64,000 nt of DNA from Meconema thalassinum (GCA_946902985.2 OX336388.2:1702861978-1702925977), one strand, 5' to 3'; shown: positions 18,112 through 30,824, counted from the stretch's first letter. Notes: a model not told the origin generated them from the letters alone. Made by a program: numbers and translations.

Positions 18112-19984
18112 TTCCCACGCTTTGACCATTCTCTTATCGTGCACGTGGACAGATAACACCCAAGCGAACACCTGTGCCGGATCAAATTTCACCTGAACTT
18201 GCATTTTGTCACGTACGAAGCAAAACAGGATGTGACTTGTTAACAGTTATCATGCACGTGGACAGATAACGTCCAAGGTGAACACCTGCGGTAGATCAAA
18301 TTTCACCTGGACTTGCATTTTGTCACGTACGAAGCAAGACAGGATGTCACTGGTTTAGCGTGCCTGTGGTTTCACACATGTGTGCATGCCTTTCGCACTT
18401 CCCTGCCAGCACAATGGTCAGATTATTTCACCTTTAAGCGTCACCTGTTGTCAAGTCAGATCGGAGCCTTCCAATAAGCTCAAATGACATTCACCTCCTG
18501 CTCGTTTGTTTTCTGTACTCGCTTCGATCAACATAGAACCAAGTTCTCATCACCGTTTACACGTTAAAGGTAAAATATCACAAAACGCACGCTTGTTCTG
18601 TCATACACCGACCAGCCGAAATAGCGATTGTTCTATTAAGCATGGTCCTTGTGGTTAGCGACAGGTTCGTTGAAACACACACACCCAGCTGTATCGTCTC
18701 TCTCAACCACCACGCTTCATAAACATTATAAACAAGTAAAGAAAAAGAAAACATTATTTCAACATGTATGGCGTTAGGCCCTTTGTGAATTATTTTTTGG
18801 AAAAAAAATATCTACCACATTTGAAAGGGGGCGAAAGCCCGAGTCCTAGGACACCTCGTACACGTCTCTAGCGTTATTGGTTCGTGAAATATCGGCAAAA
18901 ATCATAAAAAACACGTGTTTACCCCAAAATCGCGTTTCCAAAATTTTAAAAAATTACAACAAGTGGTCTATAGCAAAGAGGACGTCTGCCCGAATCCTTG
19001 GACCCATCGTACATGCCTCTAGCGTTATTGCTTCGTGAGATATCGGCAAAAATCATAAAAAACACGTGTTTACCCCAAAATCGCGTTTCCCAAATTTTTT
19101 AAAATTACAATGAGTGGTCCATAGCAAAGAGGACGTCTTCCCGAATCCTTGGACCCATCGTACATGCCTCTAACGTTATTGGTTCGTGAGATATCGGCAA
19201 AATCACAATAACACGTGTTTACCCCAAAATCGAGTTTCCAATTTTATTAAAAATTATAACGAGTGGTCCATAGCAGAGAGGACGTCACCCCGAGTCCTTG
19301 GACCTATCGAACATGCCTCTAGCATGATTGGTTCGCGAGATATTAAAAGCACATGACCTTTTAGTTTTGGTCTTTTAATCAAATAAAGAGGCTATAGGAA
19401 AGTAGGGGGCATCACTACGAGTGCTAGGACACCCTGTATGTTCAAATCCGACCATTGGTTAGCGAGATATCAGCTTCGGGGCAAATACGAGGGTGGCTCA
19501 ATAAGAAGTGGTCCAGCTCTCTCACTACCACACTACTAGGTTTTCATCCTAGAGACTTGAAATTTATTTTGGGGGTAGAGGGCATAGGGACCTTTCATTT
19601 ATGTCAAATAAACGTTTTTGTAGAGTTCCTAGTTTCCAAAATATAGGATTTTCAAAATTCGAGTGTTTTCAAAAAAAACATAAAAGTAAAAAAGTTTCAT
19701 TATAGAAAATAAAGGGCATAAAGACCATTCGTTTGAGTTATGGCACAACGTTCTATCATGTTTAGTTTTCAAACTATCACCTAGTTTCAAAAACAAAAAT
19801 TTTCAAAAAAAAATTTAAAAATATAACGAATAGTCCATAGCAAAGATAACGTCAGCCCGAGTCCAACGATACCTCATTTGTCAAAATCGGACCATGCGTT
19901 CGAGAGATATTTAACATGGCTGAGGCTTAGTAGTAGAGCAAGGGGGGTTCTGGAGTGAGTTAGAAGCACCACCACTCCACTACT
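18112..19984 (-). repeat. Polinton-1 right terminal inverted repeat
   Basis: Reverse complement of 2262-4135, nearly identical. It carries the mirrored ~150-bp subterminal repeats. The outer end is followed directly by TAGGGC. Confidence 0.95.
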
Positions 19985-19990
19985 TAGGGC
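19985..19990. repeat. Target site duplication, right copy (TAGGGC)
   Basis: Exact match to 2256-2261. The coding frame of the interrupted LINE passes through this hexamer. Confidence 0.95.
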
Positions 19991-21792
19991 CGATGTCCAA
20001 TCACTGGGCAGTTTCTCTGTTTCCCAAATCTCCCGGATGATATCCGTTAGCTTGTCGACTGGTTTTTCACCTGCGTATTTCCAGAGTTCGGCAACTATTG
20101 AATCCTCACCTGGTGCTTTATTGTTCTTTAGTGAGTGAATGCTCTGCTTGATTTCTTCCCTAGTTGGTGGACTTGAGTCTGGATTGACGAGTACATTACT
20201 GTGAAAGGAAAATTTCGATGTTGGAGCCTCACAATTGAGAAGGGACTCAAAGTATTTCGCCAGGATCTGGCAGTTGTCTTTGTCATTGTAAGCAACTTTC
20301 CCATCGGGATTCCTAAAGTGAAGACTGGGTGGTGTGTATTTACTGAGATTTTGCTTGAAGGTTTTATAGAAATCATGGGTGTTGTTCTTTTTGAAATCTT
20401 GGTCTATCTGTGCCATCTGATTTTTTTGGAATGCTCGTTTTATCCCGCGTATGGTTTTATCAGCCTGCTTTCTCACGACCAGGAATCTCTCTCTGTTTTC
20501 TTCATTATTCTGTTTGTTCCATCGCAACCAGGCAAACCGCCTTTGGTGAATGGCATCGTCACATTCATTAGTCCACCAAGGATGCCGCCTCAACTTTGTC
20601 AGTGGAATGGTTTCCTGTGCCGTTTCAAGAATTGCTTCTTTGAGTTGTTCCCAATTCTGTGGCTCAAGTGTTTCAAGTTTCTGACTGAATTCGCTTTGTG
20701 TTTTCAGTTTTTCCACATCAAACCTGTTGATCTTTCTTCCCTGAAATCTCTTGGAGGATCTTGGAAGAAGTTTTAATTTTATCTTTGAAAGATAGTGATC
20801 AGAGTCAAGATTCTGGATTTCTCTACGAGATTTACGAGAAATAGCAACGTGGTCAATTTGGAATTCGCCGAGATGGGGATTTGGGGATGTCCATGTTTTC
20901 TGTTTTGCAGGAAGTCGTTTGAAAGCGGTTGACTTCATCACTAGGTTGAACGCCTTGCACAACTCCACTAACCTTTCTCCATTGCGGTTTGTTCTTCTTT
21001 GGGCCGGGTATTCTCCGATAATATTCTTGAATTTCTTTTCCTTACCGAGCTGAGCATTGAAGTCCCCAAGAAGGACGATGATGTGTTCCTTGGGAATCTT
21101 GGATAGAATATCTTCAAGCTCTTCCCAGAATATTTCCGTCCCTTGTGGATCGATTCTGTTAGCTTGATTAATTGGGGCATGGACGTTCACCATGGTGTAG
21201 ATTTTATTTGTGCTTCGAAACGAAAGGATCGAGACTCGACTGTTGGGGGACGTGAAGTTGGTGATGGACTCTAAAATCTTCTTACTGACCACAAATCCTG
21301 TGCCAAGGTGGGGGATGGATTTTACTACACGTTTTCCGACTTTACCTTTGACGATTCTATACCCCTGGGAGTCAAAAGCTTCTGCATCAACCAACCTTGT
21401 TTCCTGAATTGCTGCGATCAGGATTTGATGATGTTGTAGGGTGTCAATCCGTTGTTTCAATTTACCGACCTTCATAAGGGAGTTCACGTTGAATGTTGCG
21501 AAGAAGTTGCGTCGTTTGTGTCTGATCTTGTTTGTAGGAGTCTCCGATACCTCCAAGCATGTCGTTGCAGGCTCCCCAGAGTCCGAAGGCCTGCATGCGT
21601 CGTGCAAGACGACGGTGGATTGGTTACCACCTGGGGTAGTTGCTTCATCAGACGTTTCCTCCATGCTTTTCACAGTTGAAAAAACTGTAGATAGAGGGCC
21701 AGTGATATTGCACACTGACCAATGTACTGCCAAGGTTGTGAGCCTTGGAGTCCCCAGCACTGATCGGCTCGCCGACCCAGCTTCCCGCTGGG
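19985..21792 (-). pseudogene. LINE (RTE-like), 5' half: APE endonuclease and RT start
   Basis: An open minus-strand frame runs from about 21760 to the Polinton junction and then artificially on into the TIR. It encodes an AP-type endonuclease: FATFNVNSLMKVGKL, AAIQETRLVD, NVHAPIN, VLLGDFNAQLG, FQIDHVAIS and DSDHYLSKIKL, with catalytic Asn, Glu, Asp and His residues visible. The RT N-terminal region follows (KNNKAPGEDSIVAELWK, then EIWETEKLPSDWTSAL). The RT continues at 2261 downward on the other side of Polinton-1. The frame here has no lesion apart from the insertion. Confidence 0.9.
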
Positions 21793-21793
21793 A

Positions 21794-21875
<82 letters not shown>

Positions 21876-21876
21876 G
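21793..21876. repeat. (ATT)n microsatellite at LINE 5' end
   Basis: About 28 ATT triplets with one GTT interruption, at the outer border of the LINE. See the counterpart at 738-780. Confidence 0.9.
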
Positions 21877-22346
21877 GGTGGCCATGATTGGCATATGGTG
21901 TGGTCTATGAAGTGCGTCTGAAATTACGAAGAAAGTGAGGAAAATAGGACTTACAATTGTTTTACAGCTGTGTATACATTCCTGTTATTACGCAACGTTT
22001 GGTGAGTGTGGACAATATAACTATTACTAACCTATTTCAATAGATAAGTAGACTGACATCGACATTTTGAGGTTAGATTAAAAAACAATAGACCTTGATA
22101 TTACCTCTGGAAACAGACAGTGATAACATTCGTCATTAATTACTTTAGACGGGTGTGAGGCTATTACTCCTTGGAAACAGCTACTGTAATCTAGGCCTTT
22201 AATATCCACAACCATCTAGAACAAGGAGTAGTAGTAAGCTTATAGGTCCTGTTGTTAGGAGGAGAGCGAGGGTCTGGAATCCTTGGAGTCAGCGCCATTT
22301 TCTTCCCACACCACTGGCCTGACCTTCGCTTTACCAGTTTCGGAAC
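21877..22346. other. Probable 5' UTR of the R1-like LINE
   Basis: No gene. It lies directly upstream of the first recognisable ORF1 codons in the same orientation, so it is probably the element's 5' untranslated region. The exact 5' end is not visible. Confidence 0.4.
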
Positions 22347-23635
22347 ATGAATCGTCTTCTAACGAACCAAGGAAGAGATGCGAACTGGAAAAATGAGGTC
22401 TGGCCTCGATTGTCTATGGTGAATAAAACGGGAGAGTCATCGAGTGATGGGGCAGTTGCGGAAAATACAATACTTCTCCCATCTCAACATCTCGACAAAT
22501 TGAGGAGAACGGAAGAAAAGGCATTGCAAAAATGCTATAATATCATCCAAAAGATGAAGCTTACTGCGGCGAAACAGAAAGACATGTCTAAGGATGTGAA
22601 GGATTGAATTGTAGAGATGGAGGAGTCCTTTGACAGCATTGTCTTCTGTATGAATACTAGGTACAAGGGGAAACAACCACAACAACTGATCGAGCACAAG
22701 AATCAAACTCTCTTGATGACGAAAGAGAAATGGAAGAAAAGGAAAGAGGAGAAGTAGAGTCATGGACTAAGGTTGTGTCCAGGAAGAAACCACGAGAGAA
22801 AAGAACTCAAAAGCAGGTTGAATTGCAGCGGGAAGATTCTCCAGGCAAGAGACAGAGTCAAATGCTCAAGAAGCAACCAACAAAGTCTCGACTGCCAGCT
22901 GAGCTAATTAAGCCAGCAGAAGGCAAGTCGTATGCCGATGTGTTACGGAAGATTCGTCAGAAGGCAAATCCTGCTGACACAGGAACAGAAGTTAGGTCTA
23001 TAACACAGACTAGAGCCGGTGAAGTTCTTGTTACTCTCGGGAAAAGCAATCGAGATAATGCGGCATTTAGCGACTCATTGACGAATATCCTGGGACAAGA
23101 TGCGACATTCCGCAGTCTTGAGCCGAAGGTGACAATTGAGATTTGAGATCTTGATGCTCTCACGACCAAATATGAAGTTTAAGAGTCCATTAAGGACATT
23201 ATTAAAGAACTCTCGGATGGTCTTAGGATTATGGTAACGCAGACTAACAGTCGGAAACAGAGAATGGCTGTTATAACTCTACCAGAAAAAGCTACAAATG
23301 ATCTTCTAAGGGAAGGCTTGGTTCAAGTAGGATGGGTCAGTTGTAGAGTGAGGCGGAGAATATCAGTTCTTCGGTGCTACCGATGCCTTAGTTATGGTCA
23401 TATTGCCAAAATTTGTGAGGGTCCTGACAGAAGCAAGTCTTGCTTCTATTGTGGACAGAATGATCACAAAGCCAGGGATTGTATCAACCCAAAGAAGTGT
23501 GTCTTATGCGAGGACAATGACGTTACGCAGCAGGATTTGTGTCATGTGGCTGGATCGGGCCAATGTAAGGTGTTCAGAGAGGCCCTGGAGAAAGCGACGA
23601 ACCTGAAAGAAAATGAATCGAGTTCTACAATCTAA
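22347..23635 (+). pseudogene. R1-like LINE ORF1 (gag-like, zinc knuckles), broken
   Basis: Three consecutive open segments (22347-22607, 22730-23146, 23231-23635) are separated by stops and frame changes. The last has two CX2CX4HX4C knuckles (CYRCLSYGHIAKIC and CFYCGQNDHKARDC) and a third CX2C...HX6C. This is the layout of R1/I-group ORF1 nucleic-acid-binding proteins. The N-terminal part is rich in charged residues. Not functional. Confidence 0.85.
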
Positions 23636-26595
23636 TATAAAAATCCCATCATCTGTTGTACCAGCTAGCTGCCGAGAAACAAACTGATCTGCTGTTAATT
23701 AGTGATCAGTACCAAGATAAGGAGTCACCTCTCTGTCTTAGAGACCAATTAGGCAGGCACCTCTGCTATTTGGATCTTAGACCCTGGAAAAATTCCAATA
23801 AAAGAACATGGGAGCGGGAACGGATTCGTTTGGTTAAAGAGTAGAGGAGTCACCTATTTTAGTGTATATCTTACTCCAAATGAATCAATGGGAGAATTTC
23901 GTCAGAAAATCAACTCTCTGAAAGATACCATTCTTAATACAACTGGAGCAATCATTGTAGTTGGGGATTTCAATGCCAGAGCAGTGGAATGGGGTATGCC
24001 AAATACCAATTCCCGAGGTAAATTCATTCTGGTAATGGCATCAAGGACAGGGCTTTTGATCTTAAATGTAGGTGCAGTGTCAACCTTTCGGCGTCCGGGT
24101 TATACAGAGACCATTCCGGATATCTCCATGGCTTCTGAGACGTTAGTACCATACATCAAGGAATGGAAGGTTACGAAAGACTACACTGGTAGTGATCATC
24201 AGTATATTAATTTTGATGTGTGCAGTAATATAAGGGGGAAGAACTTATCTACTCAGAAACAACGCAGATGGAATTTGAATAAGATCCATCTTGATTCTTT
24301 TAAGGAGGCGTTAGCCAGTGGTGTAGAACTAATTGAGGATATGGAGCCGAACGAAGAGGATGATGTTGAGACTCTCGTTCCCTCAACTATGAATCTTATT
24401 ACATTGGCTTGTGATACCTCAATGCCAAGTTTAAGATCACGCGATCGGAAGAGCCCTGCATATTAGTGGATACATGAAATTGCAGAACTAAGGCGGAATT
24501 GCCTTAGACTCTGACTTGCCGCACAACGGACAAGAAATCGGAAGATGCCAATGCCTTATCAGCTGAACATAGAGATGCAAAGAAGCTACTTCGGAAAACC
24601 ATAAACCAAAGCAAAGCTGAGAGCTGGAGGAAGCTATGTGAGGATATTGACACTGATCTATGGGGATCGGGTTATAAAGTTGTCAGAAAGGAGCTTGGGT
24701 CACAAAGAATCCCGTGTATCATGGATGCAAATAGTATGGCCATTATTGTCAAAACTCTTCTCCCAACACATCCAACAATCCCTGAGCAGAATTTCTATGT
24801 AGATTTGAAATTCCTTTTTTACTGAGGATGAGTTGAGTAGGGCTAAACAGTATCTACGAAGCAAAAAATCCCCTGGTCCAGATGACATCTCAAATGAGGT
24901 TCTCAAATTAATAATCGAGTTACATCCACAATTAATATTAAGAATGTTCAACGAGTGTCTAAAAGCAGGAGTGTTCAGCATCTGCTGAAAGGTCTGTCGT
25001 CTGGCGCTCATTAATAAGGGAAAGGGCGACCCGGATTTACCATCATCATACCGCCCTCTATGTATGCTCGATACAACAGGCAAGCTCTTTGAGAAGCTTC
25101 TGAGATTCAGGTTGCGCCAAGCGACCATGGCAGTGGGCGACTTATCATCAAGACAATATGTATTTCGAACAGGAAGATCGACCCTGGATGCATACAAGAA
25201 ATTGTTGCAGCTGTCCAGAGGGCGGAGAAATACAATCACCACTCTCGTCGTGTGGTTCTCTTTGTTACTCTTGACGTAAGACATGCATTCAACTCTGTCA
25301 AGTGGAGTGACATGCTGAATGCGTTGGAGAAAACATTTCATGTTCCAAATTATCTCTTACGGATGATAAATTCCTACTTGAAAGATCGTTCGTTGCTTTA
25401 TAACACGACAGAAGGACAACGCAGGGTACGGGTCTCAGCCGGAGCAGCACAGAGTTCGTTTTTAGGATCAGATCTATGGAATATCACATATGATATATGA
25501 TATATGATTGCTGAGATCTGAAGTCCCTGATGAAACTATCTTAGTAGGTTATGTAGATGATGTTGCTGCTCTTGTAGCAGGAAGAAGTGTCAAGCAGGCA
25601 CAGTTGCGACTCAATATGGTAATGCGTACAATCAATAGATTGATGGAGAAACATGGTCTGTCTTTAGTACTTAGTAAGACATAAATTATAATACTAACAA
25701 AGAAGAGAATTCAGACAATACTCCCAATACAGGTAGGAGACATTCAAGTAGAGATGCGGCCAGCAGCAAAATATCTGGACATCATGATCGGCAATAAACT
25801 TAATTTTGGAGAACAAATTAGATGGACTGCAGATAAGGCGGCAAGAGGAGTAACGTCTCTCAGTCGGCTAATGGCCATGTTGGTGGGCCAAAATCTAGTA
25901 AGAGGAGATTGCTGATGACAGCAATCCATTCAGTTCTGCTGTATGGAGCGGAAATATGGGGGGAAGTCCTGAATAAGGAAATTGATAGGAAGTCACTAGC
26001 ACAAGTGCAAAGGCTGGGTGCTTTGCGCGTGGCATCTGTTATCGCACGGTCTCTGAAGAAGCAGTTCTTGTTTTTTGCTGGGATAATTCCAATTTATTAT
26101 CTTGCGAAAGAATGCAAGTACATTTACTGGAGGAAATCGGAAGTAGGTTTACAAAATGCAAGACGAACAGCAAGAGTACAAACCTTTCATAATTGGCAAT
26201 TCATATGGGAGCAAGGACACCGAAGCCAGTGGACTAAGAGAATGATGCCCCAGGTGCAGGTTTGGACAGAGAGGAAACATGGTGAGGTTGGTTATTATCT
26301 CACTCAGTTCTTGACTGGCCATGGGTACTTCTGTTCTTATCTTAAGAAGATGGGGAAAGTGGATTCACCAGATTGTATCTACTGTGTTAATGAGCTGGAT
26401 AATGCTAATCACACTTTCTTCTCTTGTGGACGGTGGGTCAAAAATAGGCAGTCTATTCAAGATCACATTGATGTAGAGATATCTCCGGACAATATTGTTG
26501 CGGTAATGCTACAAAATGAAGAACATTGGAAACTTGTAGCATGTTTTGTTGAAGATATCCTCCGAACAAAGAAGACGGATCTGGATCGCCACTGA
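23636..26595 (+). pseudogene. R1-like LINE ORF2 (APE endonuclease, RT, C-terminal CCHC), broken
   Basis: Endonuclease pieces: IVVGDFNARAVEWG, TFRRPGYTETIPDIS and YTGSDHQYINFDV at 23888-24466. RT pieces: SKKSPGPDDISNEVLK near 24860, LFVTLDVRHAFNSVKW at 25255, VGYVDDVAAL near 25550 and LLYGAEIWGEVLN at 25935. The end has CIYCVNELDNANHTFFSC, a CX2CX8HX4C motif near the C-terminus that is usual in this clade. Several frameshifts and stops break it. YVDD replaces the usual YADD at the active site. Not functional; LOA or another I-group clade is an alternative. Confidence 0.85.
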
Positions 26596-27600
26596 AAATA
26601 ATTATCTGAGGAGGAGTGCCCTACGGGCAAATATAAAATGACTCTAGCCTGAAGTAATGTGATAAACAGTTCCAGGTTAGTGTTCAGAAGTAACGGGGGA
26701 GTTTTAGTCGGTAGTCTGCTACTCTGGAGCCCGACACTATGTGCATAAATGCATTTCTTCCCCTAAAAATAAAAAATAAAATGTTATTACTATCGTCATT
26801 TTTATTATCATCACCATTATTATTATTATTATTATTAACTCTTATGAACTGATACCGCCCTGGATTATGGCCTATCATTCTATTCGTAAATACGCCTCTG
26901 AGAGAATGAATTGGAAGATGACAATCAGTAAATGAGTTGTATTGCGGGCTATAATTAGGTGCAGGTAGGCCGCACACTAACTTGTGACGAGTCAATACGA
27001 GACTGTACGCTTGTCTCTATCTACCGCTATTGATTGGCAAATTCGACCGACTTTACATCTGTTAAGTCAATGTGCGCAGTACAGTATGTACTTTCTTAGC
27101 CTGCAAGTCCTCCCAACTGGCTACTACTCCCAAGATGAGTTGGCCAATGCTTGCGCTACCGCACGCTCTTTTCGTTTGTATGTACTGTTCGAAGTCACAA
27201 TGATCACTCTTGTTATCTTCAGACATTGCTACATTTCAAATGCCCATTTTCTTCCTCGTCTTAAGCTATTATAGTCTTGCTTAATTGCTGTGGTTAAAAA
27301 GAAACAACGCTAGAAAGTCGGGCTTGGTTCTAAAAGGGAATTTTTGACGTACTAGTAAAACAGATTTTTCGTATTTAATCACCCTTAAATACCAACCGAT
27401 TGTACCGAGATTCGATCATCTCGAGAACTTGGACACGGGAGGCGAGTGTCTCAGTCAATTGAGCACGACGGCTGACTAGACTGCGTGAAGGGCTCGGAGT
27501 TGTTGAGTAGTCACTTGTCGATAATCGTCCCGTTAAAATAGCCGATAAAAGTTTATGTAATCGCGTCGATGCTGACACATATGATGTACATATGTAGACC
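26596..27600. other. LINE 3' end and intergenic sequence
   Basis: Probable 3' UTR of the R1-like LINE to about 26690. After that there is no recognisable gene. An (ATT)n run occurs at 26815-26836. Confidence 0.5.
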
Positions 27601-27636
27601 TATGTATGTATGTATGTATGTATGTATGTATGTATG
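27601..27636. repeat. (TATG)n microsatellite
   Basis: Nine tandem TATG units, directly followed by a SINE head. Confidence 0.95.
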
Positions 27637-27832
27637 TGGCAGGGTGTGGTGGAGCAGCAGTAAGTTGCCTGCCTTCCACCAAGGTGGGCCGGGATTGATT
27701 CCCGGTTAACGCATGTGGGTTTTTGAGGCGAAATGTTACGTCCACTGGTTCGGATTCCGTGTAAAGTTGAGGTCTCGTGGTTTATAATCGCGAAAATAAT
27801 GGTCGCTTTAAAGTACAAGATTTCCTTAATTT
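27637..27832 (+). repeat. SINE family I, near-full copy
   Basis: The tRNA-like head (gtggtggagcagcagtaagt, with a B-box-like gggattgattccc) is followed by a body homologous to 30825-31012 and 641-728, including ggttcggattccgtgtaaag. Identity by eye is moderate, so this is an old copy. Confidence 0.75.
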
Positions 27833-27999
27833 GCATGTGTATATATATTTATATCCCTGTTTTCCCGTTTCAGTAGGGTCGGTTGCGATGACTTTTCATC
27901 GTGGTTTTTATGGCCGGATGCGCTTCCTAACCCCAGCCTCTAGAGAGGAAGTAATATGAGAATAAATCAATCAAGATGGATGGAGATGAATGAATCTGG

Positions 28000-28145
28000 G
28001 AAATGAGTTTGAAGGACGTGGCTTTAGTCCATTAAAGGGTACCGTCCCGGCAATTCCCTGGAGTTCAAAAGAGGAAACAATGGACAATCCTTTCAAGGAT
28101 GGCTGATGGTGGGCTTCAAACCCGCCCGTCTACCGACCAATTTGT
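28000..28145 (-). repeat. SINE family II copy
   Basis: A region with ttccctggagttcaaaagag and gggcttcaaacccgcc, resembling 33785-33900 in the same orientation. The tRNA-like B box (read on the minus strand as gggtttgaagccc) marks the head at the right. Confidence 0.55.
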
Positions 28146-28542
28146 CGGCTATTATTCTTATTGGAGTGAGGAGCACACACACTAGCTAGGCAGGACACAA
28201 GCATGCCGTAGTCGCCAGCTAATAGGCGCAGTTGGTCGTTTCACTTACGTCATTGCAGTTCGTGGTGCGCAAGACCGACTACAATAAATCAGACCGCAAT
28301 GCCACTATCGATACCGTAGAACATGGCGGAAATCGTAGTGGATTGTTTACATTTGTTGAAGGTCTTGGTTGAACCAACATTTTAGTTTGTCTGCTGCCAG
28401 AATTTCGTTCAAATGTCGCATATCTCAAGTGATTTCGTGCTGTTATTTATTGTAATAGTGTACCTTAAGTAGTGCACTGTGAATAATTATAAATTCCGGT
28501 GATACCTAATATGAGAATTATTGTCTGTTCATTGTTATTGTC

Positions 28543-28638
28543 TGTGAACCCGGCTGTAAATTTAATACTGCTGCAGATACTTCAATTTTTAAATTTCCTA
28601 AAGAAAGAGAAGTGGATAAGAAATATTCTCCGGGATAA
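28543..28638 (+). pseudogene. Possible THAP-domain remnant
   Basis: One frame reads CEPGCKFN, then TSIFKFPKEREVDKKY before a stop. The C-x3-C and FxFPK pattern recalls the N-terminus of THAP zinc fingers found in P-element-like transposases and host genes. It is too short to be sure; the Trp and second Cys-His pair are not visible. Confidence 0.3.
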
Positions 28639-28963
28639 TTTTCGAAGTTAAAACAGTTGTATGTTGTGGTTAGGAATATTCCCTAGCCCCCTGATGCCAT
28701 TCCAGTAGGTGGTGTTGGCCATTCCGCCAATTTTCACAAATCAACCGTCCTACCACACAACTCCTGTTTGTTAAAGTAGATGATGGTAGTTTTAATGACA
28801 TACCATGAGTGTCAGTGTGTTCTAAAGTGCCAAATTCTTTAAGTGTAATGTATTCTATAAGAATCGTGAATCAAGAATCTTTGTGTGCTTGTGGGCAAAT
28901 TGAATTGGATACTGCAGTCTGATAGAAGCAGTGATTTTAAAATGCGACAGGTATGTAAATAGA

Positions 28964-29212
28964 ATTACTGTTAGTATCGCAAGCAAGTGGACCTGGGGCG
29001 TTAACCCCAGATTAGGTTCGTTTTTGTATATAACACATTAATAAGATAGAATTTATGTCCGTTACTAGGTTAGGTAGGCCTACTGCCTGGCCGAAAATTA
29101 CTGTTAGTACCACAGGCAAGGGGGTCTCGGGCGTTAGCCGCTGGTTAGGATTGTTTTTGTATGTAAAACATTACCTAATAAGATAGGATTTATGTCAGCT
29201 ACTAGGTTAGGT
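28964..29212 (+). repeat. Diverged tandem duplication (~115 bp, two copies)
   Basis: Copies at 28964-29075 and 29097-29212 share attactgttagta, gcgttag/gcgttaa, tttttgtat and ctactaggttaggt. By eye they are roughly 80% alike. No coding sense is visible. Confidence 0.75.
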
Positions 29213-29691
29213 TTTTATATATAAAGCCTTCAAGAACCAACTGATTTGCCTTCCGTTGGAATTCTATACACATCGAATTTGAAGAATGACAAGTTGATAA
29301 TACAGTAAATTTTCATTTTAAAGAGTTTGTAACAGTCAATTGAGTGTTATTGGCAAATGCTATTTGAAATAAAGAACAAAATGATAGTACCTGTGTGCCA
29401 TCTGTTGGAGCTAGTTCAGGTTGCCCCTATCCTATACAACAGATAGAAGCGAGTGCGCTCTAATAGCTCTCTCCGCTCAAAACAAACAACACACGACCGT
29501 GTTTACGGTATACGTAGGGTTGGCAATATCTTATTTGTCAAATAAGCCACGCCTACAATGGCCGACACAACTGAAATGTCACTATATAGGCCTAAGTCGT
29601 GTTATAAATGGGGATGGTGGGTGGGTTATAGACAGGGGAGGAGACAACATCTATTAGTAGATCACTGTTGTTAAAAAAAGGCAGTAATCGG

Positions 29692-29886
29692 AACGCGTTA
29701 GGCTGTAACCATTGTCAAAAACCATTGGATAACAAATCGAAGGATAGAATGGTCTGGTGCGATTGCCGCTTTGACCGCTCGCAGCTATTGGGGCAGGTTG
29801 ACACAAAACCATTGATCTGGACGTGTTAGGCTGTAACCATTGGATTGGACAAAACGGAGATTAGAATGGTCGGGTGTTGGTGCGGC
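29692..29886 (+). repeat. Diverged direct duplication (~65 bp)
   Basis: The block around ttaggctgtaaccattg and agaatggtc at 29692-29762 recurs at 29821-29886. The function is unknown. Confidence 0.6.
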
Positions 29887-30824
29887 ATAGTACCAAAACG
29901 GTGAGGTTGGCAGTACTGTTCTGATGATGGTTGATGTGAATAATGGCATCCACAGCTGGAAATTCGTCTATAGCCTATAATAATAAGGGATTATTGCAGC
30001 CATTGGCTATGCATATAATGAATAAAATCTAAATCATACAGTAAACTAATTGTTATTCCCTAGGAATATCAAAGATTCATGACTTAATGTGCAGAATATA
30101 GCGTGGGATCATCCACATTGTTCTCCACAGCGCTCACACAAACATTCGTCACACGGATGATGGAACTTTTTGGTGCGACACAGTTTATAACGGAAACCAT
30201 GTATGGCAACGCGCGTGAGAATATGTCTCAGCCATTGAACTGGAATGCCGACTGTATGGGAGGAAAGTGTGGTTTGTTGGTGCGACTAGTTACTCCTGGT
30301 AGTGCATGTCAAGGAGGAGAATTTGACGTATACGAACGAAAGGATGATGTACGTACGACGAGATACAAGTAAAAGAGGTTCTTTTGAACATTTAGGCGAA
30401 CGGTAAACTAAACGGGACTTAACGCCGAAATACATATTTCAAATCATCATGTAGTAATTTGATACTTAAAATGGCTAGGAATATACGCCAACATAAAATA
30501 TTATATTGCAGCCTGATTGTTCATCATTTTATCCTTAGATCAAAGGCAGCATACACAATAACTATAGGCCTACTGGCAAAAAATACAAGCCGCACGTACA
30601 TTAAAATAAAATAAAAATAAGGTTAGGCTGGGAATGACTAAGAATAAAGAAAAAAATATGTAATTGGTATTCAACATTTTTATTAACTCAAAGGCAGCAT
30701 TCATATGTGTGTGAATATGCATAAGCCTACAACTAAACAATTAAATAGATTCTTAGTGAACAAAAATACATAGCCTACTTTATTTATACAAAACACCCAC
30801 ATGTTCAGTATTCTTCAAAGTAAT

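Larger units (their letters stand above)
2262..19984. mobile_element. Polinton-1 (Maverick), complete 17.7-kb element
   Basis: The element starts with 5'-AGTAGTGGAG and ends with the reverse complement, which is the 5'-AG terminus usual for Polintons. TIRs of about 1.87 kb bound it and TAGGGC duplications flank it. It interrupts a LINE coding region. Inside are a DNA polymerase B, integrase, packaging ATPase, cysteine protease, penton-like and major capsid proteins, and accessory genes, all with open frames. Its 17,723 bp are within the usual 15-20 kb range. TIR divergence by eye is only a handful of substitutions and one indel, so the insertion is recent. Confidence 0.97.
28146..30824. other. 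Intergenic, no supported gene
   Basis: AT-rich sequence with several local duplications, listed separately, and a possible THAP-like remnant at 28543-28638. Short open frames here have no recognisable domain. Confidence 0.5.

Noticed and set aside
30103..30372. 89-codon plus-strand frame
   Set aside because: No domain; the end overlaps a short direct repeat shared with 31708-31733, so it is probably part of an unnamed repeat.
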